From Megalonaias nervosa (Eukaryota > Mollusca > Bivalvia > Unionida > Unionidae): a stretch of 64,000 nt of DNA. How positions within the stretch are numbered: the stretch's first letter is position 1; the number at the start of each line of letters is the position of its first letter. The stretch lies in assembly GCA_016617855.1 (NCBI GenBank), contig JAECUM010001891.1:1-64000 (forward strand). The letters are read 5' to 3'. This document shows, one piece after another, positions 28,398 through 41,526 of this stretch. The translations under genes were made by a program, and so were the position numbers. The notes under the pieces were generated by a model, which saw only the letters and a program-made list of their open reading frames with translations, had not been told where the DNA came from and did not search any database.

Positions 28398-30108
28398 CTG
28401 ACAGCTGGGAAGAGAGAAAGAGTATTTATGAAGTTTACCAAATGATTTTGTTTCTTCTGTTCTTGGTTTCAAAAAGTTTCAAGTTGGTAAATATATAAGA
28501 GTTAGGCCACTGATTGAATCAGGTGACATACCAACCATACAGCGCCCATGTCCATTTGGTAATCATGGTAAAGAAGTTGTTAAGGAACAAAAGTACAAAA
28601 TATCCCTCATCAGCTCAGTCCAGTCACAATGTTGCACATGTACATGCATTGGGCCTAGATACTGCAGAAGTCTTTCTGTGTTTGGCCTTGTCTTATTCAA
28701 CCTGACCTGTCACATGGCTAAATGACAGCAATACAAGGGTCTGATAAAGGTCTAAATAAACCAATGTAATACCCAACATGAGTGTTACAAAATTATGGTA
28801 ATTCACTGATTGCTTTACAAGCTAGTCAGCATTTTTAATTAAAGCTCAGATCATGTAAATGAACAAGTTTCATATTTCTTTTTATTGGACCAGCCACATA
28901 AAATATGTTTAGGTAATTTAGGTTTTTGCTTCTTTACAGAAATATTGCCATTTGCCACACTGTGACGTCAACTCACACATTGCATAGATGAGGCACTATT
29001 CAACCACATTCCAGAAACACATTCTTTGAAGCACAATATAAATACAGTCAAACTTATCCTAAGGGTCACCCGAGTTCAGCAGTCACCTGGTCACAGCGTC
29101 CATTCTAATTTCCCCTGGTAAATTTCCTATATAAATGTCATGAAATCAGCAGTCACCTGTGTTCTGTGGTCAGTGGCCATGTTTTCTTAACCCAGCAGTG
29201 GTTTTACCCTGCCTTCCGTGGTGAGTAACCATTTGTTTCTTAACCAAGCAATGGTTTCACCCTGCTTTTAATGGTCATTGGGCCATATCAACATTGACCA
29301 CTTCCAGTATGCAGATTAAACTTATTTTGTTTTGTGAGCAAGGCTTGGTATATATAAAGGTATATTATATGAATCAATAGCTGTAGGAAACTTCTTTTCA
29401 TTTTCTAATTATGAAAGGTCACTCTTAAAAGGCGACTGTCTTTTGATCAGTGTGAGTTTGAGCAACTGGTTAATCCATTAATTGTTTCAAACGTGAACCC
29501 CTGTTTTCTTGCCTAATTACACCAGCTGGCCTAAATGAAAAGTCTGTCCTGTATTTCCCAATCATATGTAAAGGTTTGGATGCGAATTAAAAGAACTGCT
29601 AAAAAATGATCAACTCTTTGACGCATGTGACAGTGATAGGAGAATCAGTGATGATGTATTGTACATGAGGGATCAGAGTGAGGCTAAAGTAATCTTGTGT
29701 GGAACACTTTATTTTATGATTTTGTTATTTTTATTTTTGCCAAAGAGCTTTACCAGTTACATGTATCTTGATATCATACTACATGTACTACTGATAATAA
29801 TGATACATGCAAAATGCTAATAATGATACTAATACTAATAATAGTGCTAATGCACTTTGGTGAATGGTAGATGCATTTGTCACAAACCAAGTTTGAGAGC
29901 TGAACCTGCCTTCAGAGGTCACCTGTCTGCAAAGGCCACTTTCCACTGAATAATTTCATAGGTCACCAGAACATGGACCCTAAGCGATCGCTGTCAGGTC
30001 TTCACATAGGTCACTGGATGTAGATTTTAATCAGATTGGCACAAATAGTGCAATGTACTTATGGTATAGAGGGTGTAGATGAATGACATGTATCAATAAT
30101 AACTAATT

Positions 30109-30482
30109 GTATAGACCAGGGATGGGCAACATACGGCCCGCGGGCCTGACCCGGCCCGCGACGGGATTTTGACTGGCCCGCGGTCACATCCGGCCGCAAT
30201 CTCCTACTACTTTCTTACTGCGTCGCAGTAACAGTGACTGTTAGTTATTCTTTGGTTGTTTTCGATTAAATTTAGAATTTACAATTGAATTTTTATCATG
30301 AATTTTGCCAAGAAACGTAAAGTTGACAGCGAGTGTCGCGCATTAAATACGATTCATTCCTTGCATAGCCATAGGTGGATAAAAGCGATTAAGGTATTGA
30401 TTTAGTAATCCGGCCCACCAAGAACTTCATTTTCCCATATCCGGCCCGCCGACTAGAGAAGTTGTCCACCACTGGTATAGAC
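30109..30482 (+). mobile_element. Non-autonomous hAT transposon with 8-bp target-site duplication
   Basis: GTATAGAC is duplicated exactly at 30109-30116 and 30475-30482, the 8-bp target size of hAT transposons. The 358-bp element between has terminal inverted repeats CAGGGATGGGCAAC and (reversed) CAGTGGTGGACAAC, identical at 11 of 14 positions. CGGCCCGCGG-type blocks near both ends match the vertebrate and invertebrate hAT ends I know. Internally at 30298 a short start survives, MNFAKKRKVDSECR, resembling the N-terminus of hAT transposase relatives such as the GTF2IRD2/ZBED-type proteins, and then it breaks down. It is an internal deletion derivative, GC-rich relative to the intron. Confidence 0.92.
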
Positions 30483-30750
30483 CTTTACCAGATTCATGGT
30501 TGGCATCAACCTCTAAGCCTTTCATTGAGTGGACTGTGTGACCATGAAAATTTACATTGTGTTGCTTTCAGTACCTACTTACTGAGTTCTTATTGTTTAG
30601 TTAGCTACATATGTGACACAAAAGTTTAACAGAGGGAAATGAAACAATGCTAATGTGGTCAGAGCTGAAAGTCAAGGTAACATGTTTTATTTTCACAGTT
30701 ACCAAGGTCACTGTAAGATTGTCACAGGTGACACAAATATATTTGTTTGT

Positions 30751-30937
30751 AAATTGGGTTCAGCAGCAAATAGCATAGACCATAATCTGCCATCACATAA
30801 TGCATTGGCAGATCAAGGTGTATGTTGCACTATTATTTACCTGTAACAGACTGTGTAGATTTAGATCTGCTGCACATTATGGCAGATCTGGGTCTCTGCA
30901 GTTTGCAGTTTAATCTGACTTATACAGGAGGATATAC
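30751..30937. mobile_element. Palindromic MITE-like element, copy 2 (eroded ends)
   Basis: It contains AGCATAGACCATAATCTGCC / ATCACATAATG / GGCAGATC and then AGATCTGCTGCACATTATGG / CAGATCTGGGTCTCTGCAG, the two hairpin blocks of the family. The terminal repeats are degraded. Confidence 0.7.
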
Positions 30938-31380
30938 AATATTTTTTCCACAACCATGAACTCGTGAACATAGTGTGAATTTATTGTTTTTCATGGAGTA
31001 CCAAATTTTGTGAAATTTGTGGTCACTTCAAACCCCAAGTTTAACGACTCAGCAAATAAAAATCCCTCTGTGGAAATAATATGTCCCCAACCACAGATCA
31101 TGAATTTGAGTTCTGGTGAATGTGATTTTTCATACAACTGCAAAATAAAAATGCTGCCAATGAAAATAAACAAATTCACAGTAGATTAATTTACATTATA
31201 CTGAATTAATGTGTAATGGTATCTTAGCAAAACATGTTATTTATTGACCCGAGTGTGTCATTTGTTGGATCTGGACAGGGTCCGGTAAATATTAAAATCA
31301 CTTGGTGGCTGGCTAGATGGGCTGGCAGAAAAAATCTAATAGCCCAATGTGAGTCAGGTAGCCCGGAGAATGAGAGGCGT

Positions 31381-31592
31381 CTTGGGTGGCTGAGTTGTAT
31401 AAGGCACTTGCCCTTATAGATAACATGCACATCTCATTTCTGTCTGGCCGAGTTCCAGTCTCAGTTTGACTAGTGTGGGTATGTGAGAAAGTGTGGTGGA
31501 TTTGCTGAGTGTCATCCCTGTTTCTTCCAGCACCATGTGTATTGGCCACCATGTATAGCCTATCTTACACTGTTAAAGGGCATTGAATCCTA
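31381..31592 (+). repeat. SINE family B copy
   Basis: Head GGTGGCTGAGTTGTATAAGG and CTGTCTGGCCGAGTTCCAGT, then GTGTGGGTATGTGAGAAAGT, CCCTGTTTCTTCCAGCACCA, GGCCACCATGTATAGCCTAT and TTACACTGTTAAAGGGCATT. These are in the same order as the complete copy. The sequence is diverged and no clear target duplication was found. Confidence 0.85.
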
Positions 31593-32039
31593 TGGAGCCG
31601 AATCGAGACAATCCATTTAAAATATGACACAGTCTCAGAATACAATTTTTCCTTGCTGTTAGCTGATGTTAATAATTATTCTCTTTTGCAAAATTTTTCT
31701 CTATGCATATTTCATCAGAATCTAGAATAAATCATGATAACATATAGTAGTGCCCAGATCATCTTTGTGATTGCCAGTGTGATTGATCCATTTTGTTCCA
31801 CATTGACTTTTTTGGCAGAAGTAGCTAACCAAAACAGTATCTGCTGATCTATTATTTGGATGCAGCTGAAAGAAACTGACCTAGTCATATTCCTCATTAT
31901 ATTTACGTAGGAAAGTAGTCTGAAATAATCATTGAAGCCTCAGTACACATGACATGTCATGTGCCCATTGCTGTGATTTAAATAATTCATTTGCAAGATT
32001 TTATATGCCTCCCATATCATGTTTTGTTTATACATCTGT

Positions 32040-32480
32040 CCTTCTGTTAACCAATTTTGTTCCTGCACAATAACTTGAGCAGTCCACCATTTACAGTTAC
32101 CAATCTTTGTTTATGGCTTGCATTTGGTGTAACAAACAACAGTGTTGATTATGTTGATAAATGGCTCAAAGTTCAAGGTCAATGAATGAAGAAGGATGGT
32201 TTCTGTACAATCCACCATTTACAGTTACCACTCTTTGTTGATAACTTGCACATAGGGCGAGAAGAAACTATCTATATCAGGGTAAGAGGTCAAGGACACT
32301 AACTGAAATAAGAAAAATAAAGAAAATAAATAAAAAGGTTTCTACACAATTACTTAAGTTCTCCAGCATATAAAATTACCAAACTTTGTGGGAGGGTTGC
32401 ACTTGGGGCAGGGAGAAGTATATTTGCAGCTAAAAAGGTGAAAGATCAAGGTCATTATGACAAAGAATACAAATGGTTTC
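32040..32480 (+). repeat. Three-unit diverged tandem array (about 150 bp units)
   Basis: Units share CACAATAACTTGAG / TACAATCC / CACAATTACTTAAG, then CCACCATTTACAGTTACCA, CTTTGTTG, a GCTTGCAT/CTTGCACA stretch and a final AAGTTCAAGGTCA / GAGGTCAAGGACA / AGATCAAGGTCA. The same unit type recurs at 40340-40790 and 62760-63090. The acceptor of the Smad exon at 32863 lies about 380 bp downstream. Confidence 0.75.
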
Positions 32481-32862
32481 GCATAAGAACATCTGTCTAC
32501 TTAGGAATTTTAAACACAGAGCATTATGTGGCAATTACAGTACTCTTGTTCTTTGAAGTTGAGATGTGAACATTTTGGATGTCCTCTCATAGTCTCATTG
32601 GCCAGATTGATTTCCCTTGTCATAGGAAGTAACTCTTATATACATGAGGGTTATTGGTTTAAAGCTTTGTTTCAGCTGGCTTCAGATGCCAGGGATTGTT
32701 GTGGAATGTAGTAGATCAGTGAATCTTAACGATTAAGGAAGCGGTCCACTGGACTACATGTACCTGGGCTTATGATAGGATAGGCCCAGCATTCTGGTTG
32801 CTCCTGGGCTCCAGCACAAGATTTATTTGACAGAGTCTTTAGTATTACAGTTTATGTTTCAG

Positions 32863-32994
32863 TCCTTCCGCCAGTACTAGTGCCTCGTCATACAGATATA
32901 CCTGATAAACTGCCGCAGCTAGAGAACTATGCCACCACTGTGCCAGAAAATACAGAGTTTCCAGCTAGTATCAATGACAACTTCAGTCTGCCAG
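32863..32994 (+). CDS. Smad2/3-type R-Smad, exon encoding end of MH1 and start of linker
   Basis: This 132-nt exon joins in phase to the exon ending at 28277: the G from that exon plus TC makes a Val codon, giving [18 protein letters not shown]. It encodes 43 further whole codons: [10 protein letters not shown], the junction between MH1 and linker shared by R-Smads, followed by [12 protein letters not shown] and VPENTEFPA. The latter matches the Smad2/3 linker pattern (EIP..FP.LDDY..SIPENTNFPAG) and not the Smad1/5 linker. The acceptor is gtttcAG at 32861-32862 and the donor GTGAGA at 32995; exit phase is 1. The next expected exon would complete a Glu codon and carry TPPPGY (the PY motif), then the proline-directed phosphosites and MH2. 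I found none of these in the remaining 31 kb, so the gene probably continues past the right edge. Confidence 0.95.
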
Positions 32995-32999
32995 GTGAG

Positions 33000-35739
33000 A
33001 AAAAATCAGTGATTTCATTTGTAGCCAGTATTTGTTATTGTAACTTTCCTTCTTGTGTTATTTGGTCCCATCCATCTTGTACGTCACAATCTGCAGGTGT
33101 AGATGAGACTATGTACAGGGTTCACATGCTATCGTGAAATCGGGGAAAAGTTGGGAGAAATGAAAATTGTTTCCTCACCCTGAAAAGTCATTGAATTTTG
33201 CAGTTATTAATGAAAGTCAGGAAAAACATAGGAATTTTCCATCAACACTTGACCTCAGAAACAGTTAAGTAAATGAGTGATAACTGATTGTGAGTTAAAT
33301 TTATTGAGTTCTGATCAGTATATGTGGAGGTTGCGGTGCAGATCATTTGGGTGCTTGCCATTAACATATATGTATGGTCAATCCAAATGCTTAGTGGATT
33401 AGATTTGTTAAGTAGACTGGTTATTTTACAAGCAGTTTGATATCTGTATCTTTTCTTACATGGAAGGTATGAAAACCAGTCTAGCATCACAATAAGCCAA
33501 TGTAATGGCAGCAAGCTGGCCTAGCAAAATTAAATGATGTTTCATTGAGTCATCCTGCATGAAATTGATAGGAAATTTATTTTTCTCAGAAATTGCAAAT
33601 GTTACAGTCGTTATGTCTTTAATCTGCTGATCGATGAGATAAAACTACAGCGTTGATGAAATTTGTCCTGGTACTTGCGCTTTGCATCACTAGTCACATA
33701 AGTACACATATCTTGCAACCCACATTTGCATGACATCATGGGTCCTGTAGTCACATGGTGTCAATAATAATCCATTTCAAATATTGTAGAAAAATAAAAA
33801 ATATTAAATGAAAAGTCGTATACTGTTTGTAATTAAAAATCCCCAAAAGAACACAAAATTCTCTATATATTTATTCAGAGAACAACTACCCTGGTTTTGA
33901 CATGTGCTGTCGGCTTGATGAATCTGGCTCTCTTCAGATTGATGCCACGGCGACATGTTTCTGTCATTGTTCTTGGAATAAATATGTTGAGAATTATGTG
34001 TCCTTTTGGGTTTTTGCAAAAAGTATATGAGTTTCATTTAATATATTTGAATTTTTGTAAACAAAATTAGAAAGGGTTTTGTTGTTGATATTATGTGACT
34101 ATTGGACTTCCAGTGTTGTAGGTCGAGATTTGCTAAGTCACGTGACTAGCAATGCAAATGGTGAATACCAGGTCAGAATTTCATCTATGCAGTGGTTTCA
34201 TCTAGTCTGACAGCGGCTTAAAGACATAAGGATTGTAGTACTTAAAATTTCAGTGTAAATAAACTATTTTCCTATTGATTCTAATACTTTGTATTTATTA
34301 TTTTTTATATACTGTGAAAGGACATGTTTAATTTGTATTGCATGCATTTAGATCGCAATCTTGATTTACAACTCATTATTCTGATTTCCTTAGAATTAGA
34401 AGTTCGAAAGGAAACAAAACAACTTCTCCATTATGTTGTTGTTTCGTTGTACCAACATAATGCAGTTCAACAAAGGTCATTTTCATCTTTAAATTGAAAT
34501 GAGTTTACATGCCAATTTATATGAAAAACCCAGGAAATGACCTGGAAATTAGTATTTAAAAAGTGTGGTAACCATGTATGTAATGATATTAAGAAACCAA
34601 ATTCATGACAGAAGGTGCAATGCTGCAAATTAATGAAATGCATTGTCCTAAGAATAAGTTTGTATATACACAACCAATATTTTAAAATGAAAACAGAGAA
34701 GACAAATGATTTTGTCTCATTCATGTTGTTCAAAAGACTTCATGAACATGCGCAAAATTTATAGGATACTGCATTTGTATGAGAAAATATGAACTAGGTT
34801 TTTTGGGCAATACTGCACAGTTTTAGGAGTGCCATATTACTCAGGAAAAACAAGTTTATATTTTCCATTTAAATGTAGGAATCATTTTATTATATACTCA
34901 TTTTACTTTACTACCTAAGGCTGAATGATAAAAAGAACGCACTACAAGAAACAAAGTAACTGAATTTATGCTGGATTCCAGAGTAAATACATAACTACAG
35001 GTTCAGCAATACACAGTAACAATATTCATGCACACATAGCATCGCCCAGTGACCTTAGAACTTCGTAGCATTTAGCATGCTCTGTCATTTGTTTAAAAAA
35101 TAAATCTTGTTTTGGTCTATTTAAAATTGAAATTTAGAATCAGATTGTGATTGAATGCACCTTGAAACAACTTTTCCAGTTGGTGTGGAATGGAATCTAA
35201 TAAATCAAAGGCATCAGCATCTGCTACATGACTGTACAGTGTTTGTTTACAACCAAAAGTAGTTACTGACAGAAGATACTAATTTTAGAAACATGTCTTG
35301 CAGTATGAAGCAGTTCAGCATGGAAAAATGCTGCACAATTCTGACAATGTACAGTTAATAGAAAAAAAATGAAGATATAATAATCAGGGATGTTATAACA
35401 CTGGTCATATCTGTTCTGAATACTAGCCTTCTCATTATCCACTGGCAACCTATATTGCAGTCTACTTTTCAGTTTACATGATAGTAACATTTTCTGTTAA
35501 ATTGTTACACCAGCTCAAGCATGTACTTTTGATCTTGAGCTGCTACTTCAAAATATAATGAGAAGGCTCACTGCATACAGTAGTCCATTTGGTAACCACG
35601 GTGTATGATTAGATTGACCCCGATTCAGATAATTTTTTTTGCAGTGTGATTGCCTAGGTTTGCTTTATTATGACCATCTGTCCATCTATCTTTCTCTGAT
35701 TTGCTTATTAGTACAGTCATGTAGAAACTACTTGACATA
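33000..35739. other. Intronic stretch without recognised feature
   Basis: AT-rich DNA. 33120-33240 carries a GGGAAAAGTTGGGAGAAATG / GAAAAGTCATTGAATTTTG low-complexity repeat also seen near 2.8-3.2 kb. No exon or element recognised. Confidence 0.5.
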
Positions 35740-35948
35740 CAATATATACTCACTTTTAAGTCCAGTCCAACTGCAAACAAGATGGACCTTGATCTGCTGT
35801 CACATAATATGCCAGTAGATTATGATCTGTGTTGTTTAGTCTCATAATTACTCTTAACAAACAGCATAGATCCAGATTTTCCTACACATGCTACAGCGGA
35901 TCTGGGTCTGTGCAGTTTGCAGTTGGACTTAAACATGAGTATATACAC
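35740..35948. mobile_element. Palindromic MITE-like element, copy 3
   Basis: One of the best-preserved copies. Ends AATATATACTCACTTTTAAG and CTTAAACATGAGTATATACA are inverted. Inside are the two hairpin blocks: TGGACCTTGATCTGC..CACATAATATG..AGATTATGATCTGTG and ACAGCATAGATCCAGATTTT..CAGCGGATCTGGGTCTGTGC. CCAACTGCAAAC on the left pairs with GTTTGCAGTTGG on the right. Confidence 0.8.
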
Positions 35949-37925
35949 TAGGTTAGCCTGGGTTAGTCTGGCCAATTTTCTCAAGTTTTAGATTGGCACC
36001 CTGAGGACATATGAACAAAAAGTACAGCACCTTCTGATTTACCCCTCTGATTAAATTGGGCTAATTTTACATTTGATAACTCGGAAAAAATTGTCCTTAC
36101 TTATAAAATTTACATACTTTATCCCTATCGCCTCATTTTGAATTTGCTATCTCCATAACCCCTATTGGGAAAATTAGAAAAAAAAAAAGTTCCTTATAAT
36201 TGCTTTTACAGTGGGTTTCATTGCAATGGAAGATCTGATTACTGCAAATGGCACGTGCAGCAGAATCCTTGCCTTGTTTTGAATAAGGTAAAGATCATGC
36301 GCTAATTGGCTGTTAATAGGATTAATCATCATGGAAAAGACAGCACATCCTCAGGGGTCAATATCACTACAATCTCAGTAGGGTGCCATTAATCAGGGAT
36401 TTACAAATCAAGTTGCCTGACTCCAGGGACAAGCTCAAATTCAGTTCAGGCAAGCTCAAATTTGCCCTTGGGAAAATCAAAATGAACTGAGAGAGGGATA
36501 CGAGATACAAGAAATTTTATTTAACATTTTTGGTCTGGGTAAATATAGTAACTTTGTTCGAGCAAATTTACTGACGATGTCATACTCAGGTCCTAATGTT
36601 TTATGTTCTGCAAGTTTTATACCCTGCAATTTCACCACAATACATATATCAGCACCTTTATTTAGCATTTACATGTAGCACATTCTTCTTCTGCATATCT
36701 GGCTAGTTTCTTTCATGAAAATGGTGTCAATATCAGTATGTTCACAGTAGCTAGTGTGAAAATCTTGCTGAAGAATATCAAAGATAGTTTTAACACTTGG
36801 CTGTTTTCCTGGAGGTTCATTTTACACAGTAGAGAGTGTCAGTCCCATCAAGGACTTTGTTTTTGCCAACTCATCATATTCACTTCACTTTAAGATGATA
36901 GAAAAGAATGGTTTCTTTTTTATTGTTTTATGTCCTTTATGCCCAGAAATAGTAGGTGGGTACTAAAGCTGTCAGCGGGTACCCAGATATTCTGGTACCC
37001 ACATGTTGATAATATCCTGGGTAATAAAATGGGCAACTGGGTACCCGTTTAAAAAAAAACAAAAAACATGTTTCCTAGTTGATTGTTTATACACACAAAC
37101 ATAGTGGTCAAGTTAAATTGAAAAAAAAAGATGGTGCCAGATATTAAGCAAAATGGGCTTTATTGATATGACTCATGGATGTTATATGACTGAAAAATGT
37201 TAGAGGAGAGAGATTTTATTAAACTTTAAAACATGCTGTATCAGGAAAAGGACAAATCAATAGCACTTTACACAAAGAAGAATTCAATTGTGATGTAATA
37301 CAGCATTCATCATTTGTGAACTTAGAGCATTCAGTGAAAGTTGGAATTGTAAACTAGTTATAGTGAGTATCATGCATAAATAATTTATCAGTTTGGTTTG
37401 TGTCTATATGCTCATACTAATCCACTTGAAATTTGTGATAAAAAGTTTAACTGCAGATTCAGGTAGTAACAAAAATAAATGTACATTTTTCATATAGTTT
37501 TCTGTAATTATGGCTAGAGTGCTCTTTTTGTGCGCAGATTATTCTTTTTGTCACTTGTATATTAGTAATAATTATACTTATACCTCGCTTGGGTTAGCAT
37601 GTTTAAACCTACAACAAAGCAGTTGGTTTCACAATATGTTGGCACACAACTGGTTAAATAGTATCATTTAATTCTTCATATTTTAAAATTGAGATTTAAT
37701 TTTAAAGATAAAAGATTGCAAAAAATAATTAGTTAGAAAAGGGTTGAGATCAACTTAATATGACTGTTTCTACATGATAATGTTTAAAATGGTTATGGAG
37801 AATAGTAAAAGTAGGTATAAGCTTTGTGTGTAGACTCTTGTTAATGTTTTTATCCATTTGTCTCTCCATCTATCTTCTATCAATCTATCCATTATCCACA
37901 CCTTTGTTTCTGTAGCAAAACTTCT

Positions 37926-38030
37926 GAACCATTCAAGATCTCTGTCATGGAGCAAAACTCCAGAACTATTCAAGATATTTCTGACATGGAGCAAAGCTCC
38001 AGAACCATTCAAGATATCTCTGAAATGTGG
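37926..38030 (+). repeat. Short tandem repeat, about 38-bp units
   Basis: GAACCATTCAAGATCTCTGT..CATGGAGCAAAACTCCA is followed by GAACTATTCAAGATATTTCT..CATGGAGCAAAGCTCCA and a partial third unit. The units keep a frame open on + (RTIQDIS.MEQSS), but the array is short and otherwise non-coding. Confidence 0.85.
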
Positions 38031-39693
38031 CACATTTATCGGACAAGTGGTGCAGATGAACCTTTTGATGGCCCTGTGCAGTTTTGTATTTTGCTTAGGG
38101 TTAGATTATTAAAGAAAAAGAATTTTCCCCAGTTACCTCACTGGTTATAGTGGCTGTTTAAAAAAGAATTTGTATATCTTAGGTATTGTTTAAAGAGATT
38201 TTAATTCCCTTTACTTTTGGTGTCTGACTGATGTGTGTAATATGGATTATAGTGTATTCAGCTTGGCCCTACTTCAGATGCTAACTCTGCTTGGTCATTT
38301 TCATTCCCTGTACTTCAGAGGTAAATTGTAAAAAAAAAAAAACATAACTTTTTTTTATGTAATATATTTAGTAATTCATTCTTTGCACTTTCAGAAGCTG
38401 GTATTATCTAGTCTGGCAAAATTTGATTCCACTATTTTAAGAACTGCTAAGGATAATGTGTTAACCTAATGCAGGCTGATATTTTTTAGAACAAGGGAGC
38501 AGTCATTTTAGTTAGCTGTGTGCTTAGATCAGGTACAGTTTCCACAAGTATAATATCCAAAGAAATTTCAGTCACAGTACATGAAAGTAACATAAGAGTT
38601 ATACCAAAATTCTCCATTGTGCATACTGCAAATGTAAACAACTTTTCCTTTCACCCACCACTCTCTCAGAATTTCATATTTATAGAGCATCCCCTTTGAA
38701 ATTATTAAAATGAAGGGTATTGGTTGTGTCAACAAAGAGTAGAGTAACAAAGACGTAAACTGAACCTGTTTTTCTTTTTCTCAACATTGATGGTCAGCTA
38801 TGCAATCAGCTTGTGTGTAGTAGTACTTCATATTAAATACCATATTTAAAAGAATGAAGGTTGCTGATTGGCTGATTAAAATTTCAGAACAAGTAACTTT
38901 TCAAGAGAATCAGACATGTAGATAAATTGAATGCATAAGTAGGATTGGTCCTAAAACCATTTTTATTTTATCGCTGTTACTGCACAGGTGCTAATTAATG
39001 TAAGTGATGAGATCTCACCAGGATGGGTACGTGTAGTTGTGGTAGGGAATTTTGGTCAAACTGGTGATGTGCCAATCTTACCACAAAAGTATAGTAATAT
39101 GGCCAAGTGCTGACATTTTGAATTATGGAAATTAAATTACTGGTAGTTGTCTGTGACCTAACAACAGATCGATAATCCCAATTGGAAAAGGACCTGGATA
39201 AAATATGCACAAGCCTTTTCTTGCCCATTTTATCAGCTATGTGGCCTGGATTTGTAATTTTAAGAATAAGTTGTCAGTTGTGTAAGTTTGAGATGATTTT
39301 CCTAACAGCACCAGTATTCACACAAATTTTTGCAAACAGGTATTGAGGGATTGCTCTATAAAATGCTTTGTAATACATTTTCTCAGCAGTGCTGTTCATA
39401 ACAATTGTGCCCTAAAACCTGTCTGTCATACATTTGAGCATATGCTTATATAATTCACAGTTCTTGACTTTCAAAAGTGGAACTAGCCGTCTTTAAGCCC
39501 ATGGATGAAAAATGTACAATTTTTATACTACAGTTTGTATGCAAAATGTTGTATTTTTACCTATTGTCTAAGTGGTTACATCTGCTGGAACAAAACCAGA
39601 CCACTAAATGAGGTTGCATGAACACTGTCGGGTGTTATATCTTGTTTCTGCAATTTGGCAATTTAGGGATCAGTTTAAGATTTTTAAAACTTC

Positions 39694-39942
39694 AGTCATA
39701 CCAGAGATGTATGAAAATGGTACTAACAACTGCCTTGCTAGGCACTCAGCATTAAGAGGTTAGTGTTAGGACTGGTCAGCCTGGTGTCAGGGTAATGTGA
39801 CTGAATGGGACATCGTGCTACTTGTCTGCAGCATGATGCCCCAGTGCTGGATATCACTTTAAACTGCCACATTGCAGACATCGTAGCAATATGACTTGAA
39901 AATTGTTAAAGCTACGTTAAAAATCCAAATTACACACACACA
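39694..39942 (+). repeat. SINE family A copy, 5'-truncated
   Basis: Starts in the body (TCATACCAGAGATGTATGAA, AATGGTACTAACAACTGCCT) and continues with GAGGTTAGTGTTAGGACTGG, CAGCATGATGCCCCAGTGCT, GCAGACATCGTAGCAATATG and a short (CA)n tail. No tRNA-like head, as expected for 5' truncation during reverse transcription. Confidence 0.9.
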
Positions 39943-40355
39943 TTAATTATGTGGCAAGACATAAAAAAATCAGACTTACATCCCATGAATGATCTATTCA
40001 AAAGAAAACTTTTGAAATGAAATGCAATATGATCTGTGAGAAAAATACCCGTGTTGATGCCCATTTAGAAAAATTTGTATGAATGAGATCTGTCAGTTTT
40101 AATCCAGCAGTACCTCTGCAGTGACAGTGGTGAAATGAAAATGGTTTAAGGTTTAAGAATATTATTGCAAACAGTGTACTTGTACATAGGTTTGTTCTGA
40201 ACTTCATTCTTGTATATGCAGTATTTAATATACCGTCACACATGGACTGGTTCTGTTGCTCTGTAATTTCTTGCCTTTGACCAGAATATGTGTCATCTGT
40301 ACATACAGTCGCTCATCTGTTCCCTGTTTCATTTGTAAGTTGTTTGTTTTGTGGC

Positions 40356-40790
40356 CAAAAATGAAACCTTTAGATTTGGGGCTCAAAAATGAAACCTTTT
40401 GATTTGTAGCTCAAAAATGAAACCTTTAGATTTGGGGCTCAAAAAAGTGAAAGGTGAATGTCATAGAGACTGAAAGAAGAAAAAGTGATTCAAATAGTCA
40501 CTTGGCTTGTATATCAACTACTTTGACCAAACTTGGTAAATGGCATGCATTTGAGATAGGAAGATGCCTATTGATTTGGAATCAAAAGTCAAAGTCACAT
40601 TTACTCTGGAAAGAATGTTTTCCACAAAGCTGTTTAGCATTTGAGACAAGAAGGCACCTTTTGATTTGGGGGTTAAGGTCAAATGTCATGGTCAGAGTGA
40701 CAAACGAAAATAGTTCCACAAAATAACTTGCATCCTATGTTCAAACCATAACCACAGTTGGTGGATGGCTTTCATTTGAGGAAAACATGG
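40356..40790 (+). repeat. 28-bp triplicate followed by AAGGTCA-type array
   Basis: AAAAATGAAACCTTTAGATT..GGGGCTC is repeated three times (40356-40440). Next come two or three diverged units sharing TTTGACCAAACTTGG, GCATTTGAGA..AGGAAGATGCC / AAGAAGGCACC, TTGATTTGG and AAAGTCAAAGTCA / AAGGTCAAATGTCA. Confidence 0.75.
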
Positions 40791-41055
40791 TTGCATCCAG
40801 GATGTGCGATTGTGAAAACCCTGCAAAAATGGAAAATTTCATGCCAAATGTTTCAACATGCACAGGCATAATCATGTGCAAAATAAGGATTTGGTGCAGA
40901 TTTGTATGAATCATCAATGCTTGTTTTCCAAGAAATGTAGAAATTACACATTTTGTTCCTGTACATTGTTACTGTGGTGGAATGGTGAATTATGTAGTTT
41001 GTTCCAGTGTGTCACAAGCTGAATTCTGATTGGATATTACACAGGTTAAAGTCTA

Positions 41056-41243
41056 CAGTATATACTTTGCTTATAAGATGAGTTACACTGCAATCTGCAA
41101 GACCCAGATCTGCCATCACAGTTTGTTAGGATTAATCAGTAGAACAAACAGCATAGACCATGATCTGCAGTTGCTTTATGAGTGGGCAGATCATTCCTTT
41201 GTCGTTTTAAGTTTGACTTGACTAGTAAGTGAGTATATATGGT
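41056..41243. mobile_element. Palindromic MITE-like element, copy 4
   Basis: Ends TATATACTTTGCTTATAAG and AGTAAGTGAGTATATATGGT. Contains AAGACCCAGATCTGCCATCA and AACAGCATAGACCATGATCT. The right hairpin is more eroded than in other copies. Confidence 0.75.
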
Positions 41244-41526
41244 ATTGTTTTATTCTTACTCTGATGTCATTTTCTGCCATTTCATTTCCTTGGAGAGTGA
41301 CAATGAACAGGAAATGCTGAATTCAGATAAACAGTCAGTTGGGTTTCTTTAATGAAACAAATGTGTCTCATCACATTTGGTTCATGTTTGTTTCATTGAA
41401 AAAAAATACATTACTATTTCAACCTACTTTGGCATTCCGTGGCCTCCATCTCTGACCTATCGACTGAAGTGGCAATCAACAGAGTTTGAAAAATGCAATT
41501 ACTTAGTGTGATTGGATTTACATCAG

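Noticed and set aside
36960..37055. GGGTACCC-rich piece as a promoter or transposon end
   Set aside because: Repeats of GGGTACCC are visible but no paired terminus, target duplication or second full copy was found.
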